A program made the position numbers and the translations under genes. From the NCBI GenBank assembly GCA_041744575.1, contig JBGTKP010000031.1, positions 124,001 through 188,000 of the forward strand: DNA of 64,000 nt, in the 5' to 3' direction. This stretch comes from JTS-RE37 sp041744575 (lineage in GTDB: Bacteria; Bacteroidota; Bacteroidia; Flavobacteriales; Flavobacteriaceae). Position 1 is the stretch's first letter. Every line of letters starts with the position of its first letter. The notes under the pieces were generated by a model, which worked only from the letters and a program-made list of their open reading frames with translations, made no database searches and was not told where the DNA came from. Shown here one piece after another: positions 1 to 8,057 of the stretch.

Positions 1-60
1 ATTCCCGGATCCTTAACACACGCCCGGTGATCTGATACCTTCATTTACCGGCTCTCATTT

Positions 61-94
61 TTTGCGCGTTTATGAATCGAATTCAGTACCTTTT
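61..94 (+). promoter_or_regulatory. candidate Bacteroidota promoter of the alkaline phosphatase gene
   Basis: TTTG at 61-64 and TACCTTTT at 87-94 (7 of 8 to TAnnTTTG) are separated by 22 bases. Transcription would then begin near 100, which supports ATG 141 or 147 over the upstream frame opening at 72. The spacer is slightly longer than usual. Confidence 0.3.
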
Positions 95-140
95 CACCCG
101 GCACTTAAAGGACATTGAAACTGTTACCATTGAAATTTTA

Positions 141-1826
141 ATGAGCATGAGAAAACTTTTTTGGGTATGCAATACCCTACTGGTCGTGGGATCAATATTA
201 CACGGCCAGACCGGGACGGCCCCTGGTCCAAAATTAATCGTTGGGATTGTGGTGGATCAGATGCGTTATGATCAGCTATATAAATACCAGAATAAATACA
301 GTAATGGTGGATTTAAACGACTGATCAGGGAAGGTTTCAGTTACGAAAACACAAATTACCAATATATCCCGACCCTTACTGCACCCGGCCACGCCTCCAT
401 TTACACTGGTTCCGTCCCGGCCTACCACGGTATCATCGGGAATGCCTGGTTTGATCGCAATGCCCGGAAGATGCGGGAAAATGTGGCTGATTCTACTGTC
501 ACGCTTGTCGGATTGCAGGACCTTACCATTTCTGGCGCCTCACCCGCAAATCTGCTCACAACGACCATCACGGATGAATTGCGTTCGGCATCCGGCTTCA
601 GGTCGAAAGTAATCAGTATATCTCTAAAAGACAGGGGAGCCATTTTACCAGGGGGTCACACTGCCAATGCGGCATATTGGTTTGATTGGGCATCCAGTCC
701 CGGTTATTTTGTTTCGAGCACCTACTATATGGAAAAACTGCCAGCCTGGGTACAAAATTTCAACAAACTTGAGAAGTCGAACGCTTATCTGAATACTACC
801 TGGAATACGCTGTTGCCTGTGGCCGAATATGTTGAAAGTGCCGCCGATGACAATGTATACGAACCCTCAATAGGCGGAAAATCAAAGCCCGTATTTCCCT
901 ATGAATTTAAAACGCTCAGGGAGAAATACAAATCACGTAATGCCGAATATCAACTGATGCTCATTTCGCCCGACGGGAATTCACTGCTTACTGAATTTGC
1001 CATGGAGGCAATAAAAAATGAAACCCTGGGTGAAGATGGTGTTACCGACTTTCTCAGTATGAGTTTTTCGGTTACGGATATCGTCGGGCATACCTTCGGA
1101 CCGCAATCGGTCGAATTGCAGGATGTTTATCTCCGCCTGGACAGGAACATCGAAACTTTGCTCAACTACCTCGATCAACACGTTGGAAAGGGATCATATA
1201 TGGTATTTTTAACCTCGGATCATGGGGTTTTGCCGGTTGTTTCGTATTCACGGCAGCAAAAAATTCCGGCGGGGGTAGCGAGGATCAAATCCCATAACAA
1301 CAACCTGAGTACCTACCTTAATGATCAGTATGGAACCCAACCCTGGATTAGTCATTTTCAGGAAGACCAGATTTATCTCAACCGAACCCTGATCTCTCAG
1401 AAGCAACTGGATCTGAAAGAATTTCAGGATAAAGTGGCGGCATTTATGTTGGATCAGAACGGGGTCCATACCGCAGTTACGGCCTATCGACTTCATACAC
1501 AGGAATTCTCCCGGGGTACTTCCGGCATGTTACAAAATGGCTTTCTTTTTTCACGGTCGGGTGATGTACTTCTGACATATCACCCCGGAATCGTTATCCA
1601 TGCGAATTCAGAAATCGAATTAGCCACTGTAAAAGGAACAACGCACGGTTCGGGATATGCTTATGATACCCATGTCCCTTTGGTCTTCTTTGGTTGGGCC
1701 ATACCACATGGATCCTCGGTCAGGCCGGTTGCCCCTACGGATATCAGCCCCAGTCTCGCCATGCTTTTAAAACTGAGTCTTCCAAGCGGAAATGTCGGAA
1801 CGCCCTTAACTGAAGTAATCAGATAG
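141..1826 (+). CDS. pafA: PafA-type alkaline phosphatase, secreted
   Basis: Type I phosphodiesterase/alkaline phosphatase superfamily enzyme of about 561 residues, expected to hydrolyse phosphate monoesters in the periplasm. Counting from this start, the nucleophile is Thr80 in TLTAPGHAS, with Asn101 in GIIGN and the pair Lys163/Arg165 in SLKDRG. These sit one position from the Thr79/Asn100/Lys162/Arg164 set known for PafA of Elizabethkingia. Metal ligands are visible as TDIVGH, SDHG and THGSGY. The first 20-25 residues form a signal peptide ending near LHGQ. The open frame reaches back to 72, but those extra residues precede the signal peptide. An in-frame ATG at 147 is an equally good start. 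A possible promoter lies at 61-94. PafA enzymes are usually constitutive rather than phosphate-repressed; nothing here shows regulation. Confidence 0.9.
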   Translation: MSMRKLFWVCNTLLVVGSILHGQTGTAPGPKLIVGIVVDQMRYDQLYKYQNKYSNGGFKRLIREGFSYENTNYQYIPTLTAPGHASIYTGSVPAYHGIIGNAWFDRNARKMRENVADSTVTLVGLQDLTISGASPANLLTTTITDELRSASGFRSKVISISLKDRGAILPGGHTANAAYWFDWASSPGYFVSSTYYMEKLPAWVQNFNKLEKSNAYLNTTWNTLLPVAEYVESAADDNVYEPSIGGKSKPVFPYEFKTLREKYKSRNAEYQLMLISPDGNSLLTEFAMEAIKNETLGEDGVTDFLSMSFSVTDIVGHTFGPQSVELQDVYLRLDRNIETLLNYLDQHVGKGSYMVFLTSDHGVLPVVSYSRQQKIPAGVARIKSHNNNLSTYLNDQYGTQPWISHFQEDQIYLNRTLISQKQLDLKEFQDKVAAFMLDQNGVHTAVTAYRLHTQEFSRGTSGMLQNGFLFSRSGDVLLTYHPGIVIHANSEIELATVKGTTHGSGYAYDTHVPLVFFGWAIPHGSSVRPVAPTDISPSLAMLLKLSLPSGNVGTPLTEVIR

Positions 1827-1855
1827 GTTGCCTGGCATTCCTGGTCATATGCCGC

Positions 1856-2917
1856 CTACTTCATCCTGGCCTTATCGAGGATCTCTTTTTTAAAGGAGAC
1901 ATCACTCACCAAAATCTCAAAGAAACTTTCGAGATATTTTCTGGATTTCAGGTATTGGTCAGCCTCGTCAAAACTACCTGCCAAACTATCCGCCACGGCA
2001 AGCAAGACTTCCCGGCTCTCAAGGAACTGGCTCCGCACCTGTTGCATCAAGGCCGTATCTCTGCGAAAACCCCGGTAGCGCCTTTGCTTTACATCCGTAA
2101 TATCCAAAGGTTCATTGGGAATTTCAGAAACCACAGCGTAACTGGCATCCACCAGGCCGGACATATCAAAGTCGTATGGCAGTGGGATGATGGTTTTATC
2201 AATAAACAAAAGCGACTGATTGTGCTGATAGGCCGTAGAGTAGTCTGTATTTCCGATCATATATTGAAACAAGTCGTTCTGAATAGAGGTAAGAGCAGCC
2301 TGTTGCAAGGGATGTACGCTGCGATTGACCAACTGACCATTAAAACGGCGGGCCAGATTTTTATCATCTTCCAAAAGAATCCCCTTCAACCAATGATCAA
2401 TGTTCTTTTTGGGGCGTTGTTCGGAAAATTCAATGTGTACCAAACGTGATTTGAAATGGTACGGGGATATCTGTTCATAAAGTTTGTAGGCCAGATATTC
2501 CTTCAGGACATCGTCATTGCTTCTCTTGAGCAACATGCAGGGCAGTACGAGTTTCAATCTCTTGTGGCCCTCAAATAAGGTTTCTTTCACTTCCTCTTTT
2601 GGCAATTTCAACTTCATGGGCGGATTGTAACAGTGCTCTTTCCTGAAATTTCCGCGAGAGCGGAGCCCGATGCCAATGTCGATCCAGGAAGCATCCTGAA
2701 GGTAGGAGAGCTTAGAATTTATGTAAGTGCTGTCCTTGGTCCCTTTTCGTACATCTCGAATTGAATAATTCAATTTTATAGGCAGCGCTTCAGTGCTCTG
2801 AAAAAGAGCAGGCAACTGCTCAGCTTTTAGAACGGGTATCGGCGTTTGTGAGTGGGCGCTATACGATAGAACTGCCATGAATCCACAGACAACAAAACGC
2901 ACTTGCTTTTTCACCAT
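1856..2917 (-). CDS. secreted CotH-like protein, function unknown
   Basis: 353 residues with an N-terminal signal peptide (cleavage near SAHSQ). The layout resembles the CotH/HipA-like kinase fold: a Gly-Arg strand region (LRSRGNF), a basic segment (PPMKLKLPK), a helix with KRSNDDVLKEYLAYKLY, a YMIGNTDYS segment and a late acidic motif PYDFDMSG that could correspond to the metal-binding DxD of CotH proteins. CotH proteins in Bacteroidota are exported and mostly uncharacterised. The similarity is judged by eye from motif order, so kinase activity is not claimed. Transcribed convergently with the alkaline phosphatase gene, with 29 bases between the stops. Confidence 0.5.
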   Translation of the reverse strand: MVKKQVRFVVCGFMAVLSYSAHSQTPIPVLKAEQLPALFQSTEALPIKLNYSIRDVRKGTKDSTYINSKLSYLQDASWIDIGIGLRSRGNFRKEHCYNPPMKLKLPKEEVKETLFEGHKRLKLVLPCMLLKRSNDDVLKEYLAYKLYEQISPYHFKSRLVHIEFSEQRPKKNIDHWLKGILLEDDKNLARRFNGQLVNRSVHPLQQAALTSIQNDLFQYMIGNTDYSTAYQHNQSLLFIDKTIIPLPYDFDMSGLVDASYAVVSEIPNEPLDITDVKQRRYRGFRRDTALMQQVRSQFLESREVLLAVADSLAGSFDEADQYLKSRKYLESFFEILVSDVSFKKEILDKARMK

Positions 2918-2961
2918 ATTTGGTCTAGTTTTATCAAATATAGAATATTAATCAACTTGCT

Positions 2962-3699
2962 TTGAATCAATACCTTTCAATCATCAATTACAGAACGCTG
3001 ATCGTATTGATCATTTCAATAGGAACGGTATATCTGAACTATAAATACAACATCAGTTACAACGTAGATCTCACCCTGTTGAGCATTGCGATCATCTTTC
3101 CCATCGTTTTTTCTATCAGGGGATCGTTTCGAAGGAGAGAAAAAGCGCTGGAACACTTAAGTCAGTTCCGCAGTTCCTTAAAAACAGTGCATTATTTTTT
3201 GATGACCAATAAACTTATGCCTGAGGACAACAAAAAAGAAATTTCCGACATTCTCTGCGCCATCAGTGATAAATTTATAAATCATTTGCAGAGCAAGGAC
3301 GAGGGAACAGAAGAGATTGATAATATTATCAACAGCGTCCTGAGTTTTGTGGTGGATAAGGAAGAACTCATTGCAAGATCCTTAAAGGATAAGGTGTTTA
3401 AATACATGAATTACCTCCATGAATCCGTGGAAAACCTCCATGCAATCCATGTTCACAGAACCCCGATCAGCCTGAAAGCCTATTGCATGATCTTTATATA
3501 TATCTTTCCCCTGATCTACGGCCCCACCATCATTTATAACCTGGGACCGGAAGCGCCCGGCTGGGTGGCTTTTTTTGTTGTTATCGTTACGGAATTTATC
3601 CTTATTTCGCTCTTTAATATACAGAATCAGCTGGAGTTTCCATTTGACAATATAGGAATGGACGACATAAAGCTCGATAACTTCAGGATCAACCGCTAG
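2962..3699 (+). CDS. bestrophin-like integral membrane protein
   Basis: 245 residues with two hydrophobic segments near the N terminus (about 10-27 and 35-50) and two near residues 170-220. The C-terminal stretch ends QLEFPFDNIGMDDIKLD, similar to the conserved 'PFG..DDI' tail of bestrophin-family anion channels and DUF4239 proteins. I infer a small ion-channel-like protein; the substrate is unknown. The start used is TTG at 2962, because no ATG exists between the in-frame stop at 2941 and the first hydrophobic segment. Divergent from the CotH-like gene, with a 44-base intergenic region. Confidence 0.45.
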   Translation: MNQYLSIINYRTLIVLIISIGTVYLNYKYNISYNVDLTLLSIAIIFPIVFSIRGSFRRREKALEHLSQFRSSLKTVHYFLMTNKLMPEDNKKEISDILCAISDKFINHLQSKDEGTEEIDNIINSVLSFVVDKEELIARSLKDKVFKYMNYLHESVENLHAIHVHRTPISLKAYCMIFIYIFPLIYGPTIIYNLGPEAPGWVAFFVVIVTEFILISLFNIQNQLEFPFDNIGMDDIKLDNFRINR

Positions 3700-3971
3700 G
3701 CGATACAATCCTCTTTACGGCAGTGTTTATCTGAACCGGACACACCTCCCCCTGCTTCATCACACCGTCGTGGAATTTGTAATGAATTGCCTCAAGCAAA
3801 AAGTCAGGGAGGTCTGTCACCTTTAAAAAAAATTGGAATCCCAGGTCCTGATGCATCAGCGTACCAAATTTTTAACGGGCGGCTGATGGCCCGAGATGGA
3901 ATGTATGTCGCATCGGGGATTGAAATTCCAAAGGCAAAGACTTTAAATATTACCCTTGCTCCGGGTCGCAT
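3689..3971 (-). pseudogene. possible frameshifted small gene, antisense to the leader of the next gene
   Basis: The 324 bases between 3699 and 4024 hold no intact gene, but the minus strand carries two overlapping frames of about 55 codons each. The first starts at ATG 3971 (AAAGG seven bases upstream) and the second ends at 3689. They join into one 93-residue frame if one base is removed from the A8 run (read as T8 on the minus strand) in the 3825-3833 region. The joined product contains GIPIFLKVTDLPDFLLEAIH and QGEVCPVQINTAVKRIV and looks protein-like, but I do not recognise a family. Alternatives are a sequencing error in the homopolymer, a decayed gene, or chance. Confidence 0.25.
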
Positions 3972-3988
3972 TGTCTACCTTTATTCTG

Positions 3989-3996
3989 TATATTTA
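3989..3996 (+). promoter_or_regulatory. candidate -7 element upstream of the Tat oxidoreductase
   Basis: TATATTTA matches TAnnTTTG at 7 of 8 positions and lies 28 bases before ATG 4024. ATTG at 3970-3973 could be the upstream element, but the 15-base spacer is short. Confidence 0.3.
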
Positions 3997-4023
3997 ACGA
4001 CTTCAATTATTTCCATTGTTCTT

Positions 4024-5490
4024 ATGAAATCATCAAATAACAGAAAATCAGCAAATTCAAGAAGGTCATTCATTAAAACAGGCGTTATGGCATCCTCCAT
4101 ATTTATTGTCCCCAGACATGTGCTGGGCGGAGTGGGCTACGTCGCTCCAAGTGACCGGCTGAACCTTGCAGCGATTGGCGCAGGAGGCAAAGGCGCAAGT
4201 GACATTTTCAATGCTTCCGTCAATGGCCGGGAGAATGTGGCAGCACTCTGTGATGTAGATTTTTCCGGATCAGCAAAAAAATCCGTAGAGAATTTTCCGA
4301 AGGCCAAATTATACAAGGACTTCAGGGAATTACTTGATAAGGAAAAGGGTATTGACGCTGTGACTATTTCCACCCCGGACCATGTACACGGACCGGCTGC
4401 ATCCTATGCCATGCAACGTGGAAAACACGTCTACGTTCAGAAGCCAATGACCCATAACATCAAAGAAGCGCGAATGCTCACTGAGATGGCAAGGAGTAAT
4501 AAAATTGTTAGCCAGATGGGCAATCAGGGCGGATCCAATGTCTTGCTTGACATGGTACAGAAATGGATTGATTCCGGGGTATTAGGATCGATTTCCAAGG
4601 TACAGATATGGACAAATCGACCCGTATGGCCGCAGGGCTATGCAATGCCTGAGCCGGATCCGGCCCAAAAACCGGCAGATCTGCAATGGGATCTATGGCT
4701 GGGGCCTGCACCTGCCACACCTTTTATTCCGAATTTGCATCCCTTTAACTGGCGGGGATGGTGGGATTATGGGACCGGCGCATTAGGGGATGTCGGATGT
4801 CACCTGATTGATATTCCGTTCCGGACCCTGGGATTAAAATATCCAACAGATGCCGAATGCAGTGTGGGTAGTGTTTATACACAGATGTGGAATGCGGATT
4901 ATCATCCTGAGGGGTGCCCTCCATCGTCCTTTATTACCTTGCATTTTGACGCGACAGAAAAAAGCAAATCCCCAATAGAAATGACATGGAGTGATGGAGG
5001 CATACGCCCCTCACATCCCGATATTATCCCAGCCGATAAGGACATTGGAGGGGCAAATAGTAGTAACGGGGTACTGATCCTTGGTGAAAAAGGGATTATC
5101 TCAACGAATATTAACGACAGCTCTCCCCTGATGCCAAAACTTTACCTGAATGATGGTACTACCGAATTCGGACCAGAAACGGAAGCGGATGACGAGCCTG
5201 AATACGGTCATCAGAGAAAATGGGTAGATGCCTGTAAAGCTGGATTTGACAGCCTGGAACACCAACAACTCACTTCCTCATTTGACTATGCCGGACCCAT
5301 GACTGAAACGGTTCTTATGGGCAATCTTGCGATCCGGAGTTTTATGCTTCAAAGGGAAAACAGTGAAGGAAGGGCAGAATTTTTTGGCCGCAGGAAACTA
5401 TTGTGGGATGGCGAAAACATGCGCATCACCAACCTTGAGGAGGCCAATCAGTTTGTGACAAGGACCTACAGGAAGGGTTGGGAAATGTAA
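4024..5490 (+). CDS. Tat-exported Gfo/Idh/MocA family oxidoreductase
   Basis: 488 residues. The N terminus has a twin-arginine signal (NSRRSFIKTG followed by a hydrophobic stretch), so the protein is probably exported folded with its cofactor. The Rossmann motif is AAIGAGGKG (about residues 50-58), followed by the family motif VYVQKPMTHNIKEA. The C-terminal domain contains NWRGWWDYGTGALGDVGCH, typical of the Bacteroidota/Planctomycetes secreted branch that acts on sugars or glycosides. The exact substrate cannot be told. The same frame opens at TTG 3787, but a Tat signal would then begin at residue 80, so ATG 4024 is chosen. It is a single-gene unit with no carbohydrate locus next to it. Confidence 0.88.
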   Translation: MKSSNNRKSANSRRSFIKTGVMASSIFIVPRHVLGGVGYVAPSDRLNLAAIGAGGKGASDIFNASVNGRENVAALCDVDFSGSAKKSVENFPKAKLYKDFRELLDKEKGIDAVTISTPDHVHGPAASYAMQRGKHVYVQKPMTHNIKEARMLTEMARSNKIVSQMGNQGGSNVLLDMVQKWIDSGVLGSISKVQIWTNRPVWPQGYAMPEPDPAQKPADLQWDLWLGPAPATPFIPNLHPFNWRGWWDYGTGALGDVGCHLIDIPFRTLGLKYPTDAECSVGSVYTQMWNADYHPEGCPPSSFITLHFDATEKSKSPIEMTWSDGGIRPSHPDIIPADKDIGGANSSNGVLILGEKGIISTNINDSSPLMPKLYLNDGTTEFGPETEADDEPEYGHQRKWVDACKAGFDSLEHQQLTSSFDYAGPMTETVLMGNLAIRSFMLQRENSEGRAEFFGRRKLLWDGENMRITNLEEANQFVTRTYRKGWEM

Positions 5491-5595
5491 AAATATTTCC
5501 TGAAAGATCAGCTCAAACTATCAGGGTGGTTCCTGTATGCCGGGACCTTGAACCCCTACCTGCTCTGCCGTAAAAAGCCTGTACCGGGCCATGTG

Positions 5596-6051
5596 TCACG
5601 GACAGTTTTCCAACCTTCTGGTATCTATAAGATAGATGATTTTCCATTGGGTCCCGTCATTAAATAACTGGAAGGAATTAACCCCGCAATGGCTGAAGGT
5701 TTCATTGTGCCAGAATTCATAAGGCGTCCATGCATTGGCCATAGCCCCGTCCAGTAGTACCGAGTATGTTTTCAGTTCTTCCCTGAATACTACAGAATCA
5801 GGGACATGAACAATACTGTTCACAAATTTTGAGAAATCCTCGGTTTTAACATATATCCCCCCTTGGGGATCTCTGGCAATGGTTTGAAGAATAACATCAT
5901 CACTTACTGCCTTCTTAAGCAAGGTGGAATCGCGCTGGTGAAACCCTTTAAAAAAAGAATCAATGACATCACGAACAGCCTGCTCGTCCTCCTGCTGTGA
6001 GTATGAGGAAGCTATGGTGACTAATAAAAGAAATGCCGCTATATACTTCAT
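5596..6051 (-). CDS. exported NTF2-like (SnoaL/lumazine-binding type) protein
   Basis: 151 residues with a signal peptide (MKYIAAFLLLVTIASSYS). The rest fits the NTF2-like alpha+beta cone fold: a first helix EQAVRDVIDSFFKGFHQRD, then DDVILQTIARDPQGG, KTEDFSKFVNSI and a terminal strand pair SFQLFNDGTQWKIIYLIDTRR. This branch (DUF4440/lumazine-binding-like) is common as secreted single-domain proteins in Bacteroidota, and its role is generally unknown. The first ATG is supported by a perfect -7 element 13 bases upstream. Divergent from panB. Confidence 0.75.
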   Translation of the reverse strand: MKYIAAFLLLVTIASSYSQQEDEQAVRDVIDSFFKGFHQRDSTLLKKAVSDDVILQTIARDPQGGIYVKTEDFSKFVNSIVHVPDSVVFREELKTYSVLLDGAMANAWTPYEFWHNETFSHCGVNSFQLFNDGTQWKIIYLIDTRRLENCP

Positions 6052-6063
6052 ACACTTTTAAGT

Positions 6064-6071
6064 CAAAAATA
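6064..6071 (-). promoter_or_regulatory. -7 promoter element of the NTF2-like gene
   Basis: On the minus strand the sequence reads TATTTTTG, a perfect TAnnTTTG, 13 bases before the ATG at 6051. No clear upstream TTTG is visible at the usual spacing. Confidence 0.45.
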
Positions 6072-6210
6072 CGTAAATCGGACGTTTAAACACTTCATTT
6101 TCCAAACATTACTTGTGTCTGACATTATCATGAATAAGCCCACACTATTGAGATATCCCGTACCTGTTTCGCCAAAACTCCTTACATTTAGCCGATTAAA
6201 TATACTGCCA

Positions 6211-7029
6211 ATGTCAGTTGCAAAAAAAGAGTATAAAAGAATTACGGTCAAGTCGCTGATTGAAATGAAAGAAAGGGGAGAAAAGATCTCCATGCTTACT
6301 GCCTATGACTACTCAATGGCAAAAATAGTGGATGTGGCGAATATTGATGTGATTCTGGTTGGCGATTCGGCAAGCAATGTGATGGCCGGACATGAAACCA
6401 CACTGCCCATTACCCTGGATCAGATGATCTACCATGCCTCCTCGGTTATACGGGCGGTCAGCAGGGCACTTGTTGTAGTTGACATCCCATTTGGCAGTTA
6501 TCAGAGTGATCCCAAGGAAGCCTTGCGCTCCGCCATCCGGATCATGAAGGAAAGTGGTGCACATGCTGTTAAAATGGAGGGCGGTGCAGAAATAAAGGAC
6601 TCCCTGAAAAAAATACTAAATGCGGGCATTCCTGTGATGGGCCATCTGGGCCTCACCCCACAATCAATTTATAAATTCGGGACTTATACAGTAAGGGCTA
6701 AAGAAAAAAACGAGGCCGAAAAGCTGATGGAAGACGCACAACTCCTGGATAAATTGGGTTGTTTTGCCGTGGTGCTGGAGAAGATCCCGGCCGCCCTGAC
6801 CCGCAGGGTTTCTGAGAGTATTTCTATCCCAACCATTGGCATCGGGGCAGGTAAATATGCTGACGGCCAGGTGTTGGTTATACATGATCTCCTCGGAATG
6901 ACCCGTGAATTTCATCCAAGATTTTTGAGAAGGTATATGCAATTGTATGATGAAATGGGCCAGGCGATCTCACGGTACGTCACCGACGTAAAAAGCCGGG
7001 ATTTTCCAAATGATGAAGAGCAATATTAA
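6211..7029 (+). CDS. panB: 3-methyl-2-oxobutanoate hydroxymethyltransferase
   Basis: 272 residues. Catalyses the first step of pantothenate synthesis, transferring a hydroxymethyl group from 5,10-methylene-tetrahydrofolate to alpha-ketoisovalerate. Visible family motifs are MLTAYDYSMA, VGDSASNVMAGHETTLPIT (magnesium and substrate binding), HAVKMEGG, MGHLGLTPQ, VLEKIP with the catalytic Glu, and the C-terminal GQVLVIHDLLGM. An upstream in-frame ATG at 6115 would add 32 residues with no counterpart in the family, so ATG 6211 is used. The next gene is an RluA-type enzyme, a pairing I recall from other flavobacteria. The products it depends on, ketoisovalerate from the branched-chain route and coenzyme A enzymes, are also represented here (leuA/leuB, coaBC, coaE). 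Confidence 0.95.
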   Translation: MSVAKKEYKRITVKSLIEMKERGEKISMLTAYDYSMAKIVDVANIDVILVGDSASNVMAGHETTLPITLDQMIYHASSVIRAVSRALVVVDIPFGSYQSDPKEALRSAIRIMKESGAHAVKMEGGAEIKDSLKKILNAGIPVMGHLGLTPQSIYKFGTYTVRAKEKNEAEKLMEDAQLLDKLGCFAVVLEKIPAALTRRVSESISIPTIGIGAGKYADGQVLVIHDLLGMTREFHPRFLRRYMQLYDEMGQAISRYVTDVKSRDFPNDEEQY

Positions 7030-7262
7030 AAAAAATGACGCCCCTAACCGTCAGGGAAACGACGCATTTTCAGATGCAGGAATGTCAAATTACAGGCAGC
7101 AGGATGCGCTGCAAGGGAACCGTCATAGATGCAATGTCAATTTAAAAGGATAGGTACCTGCCTCCCAAAGGGCTTGTGCAGTGTCCATAGCGCAGATATA
7201 CTTACGGATCATGGCCCGGTTCGGAGCCCTGATTCTTTCTGCAAATTCATTTCCCAGAGCCT

Positions 7263-7961
7263 ATGCCGGTAAAAATACACTCCAACCCAGATAATTTGCA
7301 GGTGCTTTATGAAGACAATCATCTGATTGCCATCAATAAAAGGCCGGGGGATATCGTACAGGGTGACAAAACAGGTGATCTTCCGCTCAGCGAGGTGGTA
7401 AAGCAGTTTATCAAAATCAAATATAAAAAACCGGGAGAGGTCTATCTTGGGGTGACACATCGGCTCGACAGGCCAACGTCCGGCATTGTCATTTTCTCGC
7501 GCACTTCCAAGGCACTTCCGAGGTTGAACCGGTTATTTGCCGAGCAAGAGGCTCGTAAGGTCTATTGGGCAATAGTTCGAAACTGCCCAGCTGAGCCTGC
7601 CGGAACCCTGTCGGACTGGCTTACCAGAAATCCTGAGAAGAACAAATCCTTTGTTGTTCCGAAAAAGCTCCCTGACAGTAAACTGGCCCTCCTGGAATAT
7701 CGCACCCTGAAAAAATTGGACCGTTATTACCTGCTGGAAGTTATTCTGCAAACGGGTCGGCATCACCAGATAAGAGCACAACTGGCCGCTTTGGGTTGTC
7801 CGGTGAAGGGGGATCTGAAATACGGCTTTGACCGGAGCAATAAAGACGGGAGTATTCACCTCCACGCGAGGTCCCTCTCCTTTGTCCATCCGGTAAGTAA
7901 AATTCATTTGGATTTATACGCGGATCCGCCTGATGATCCGCTCTGGAATGCAAGCATGTAA
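7263..7961 (+). CDS. RluA-family RNA pseudouridine synthase
   Basis: 232 residues, a compact RluA-type enzyme without an S4 domain. The catalytic motif is HRLDRPTSGIVIFSR with the conserved Asp, preceded by VLYEDNHLIAINKRPG and followed by LLEVILQTGRHHQIRAQL and DLKYG. It isomerises uridine in rRNA or tRNA, but the target site cannot be assigned from sequence. The ATG at 7263 begins directly before the first conserved strand. The 233-base gap after panB contains no convincing gene; a short antisense frame there ends at about 7137 (see rejected items). Confidence 0.88.
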   Translation: MPVKIHSNPDNLQVLYEDNHLIAINKRPGDIVQGDKTGDLPLSEVVKQFIKIKYKKPGEVYLGVTHRLDRPTSGIVIFSRTSKALPRLNRLFAEQEARKVYWAIVRNCPAEPAGTLSDWLTRNPEKNKSFVVPKKLPDSKLALLEYRTLKKLDRYYLLEVILQTGRHHQIRAQLAALGCPVKGDLKYGFDRSNKDGSIHLHARSLSFVHPVSKIHLDLYADPPDDPLWNASM

Positions 7962-8057
7962 GCGTAAAAGTCCGGCCGATTCCGTCGCTGGCCGTTAAAA
8001 TTGCCTGGTCACCGGCAGCTTCATTTTCTGCCAGAGTTCCGTGTCGCCCTTGCCTCT

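Noticed and set aside
3787..4023. N-terminal extension of the Tat oxidoreductase frame from TTG 3787
   Set aside because: It would put the twin-arginine signal about 80 residues into the protein, and the segment is not like the family.
7137..7262. Short antisense frame in the panB-RluA gap
   Set aside because: The minus-strand frame has no start before its last 29 codons, and there is no similarity I can name; it may be a remnant but cannot be supported.
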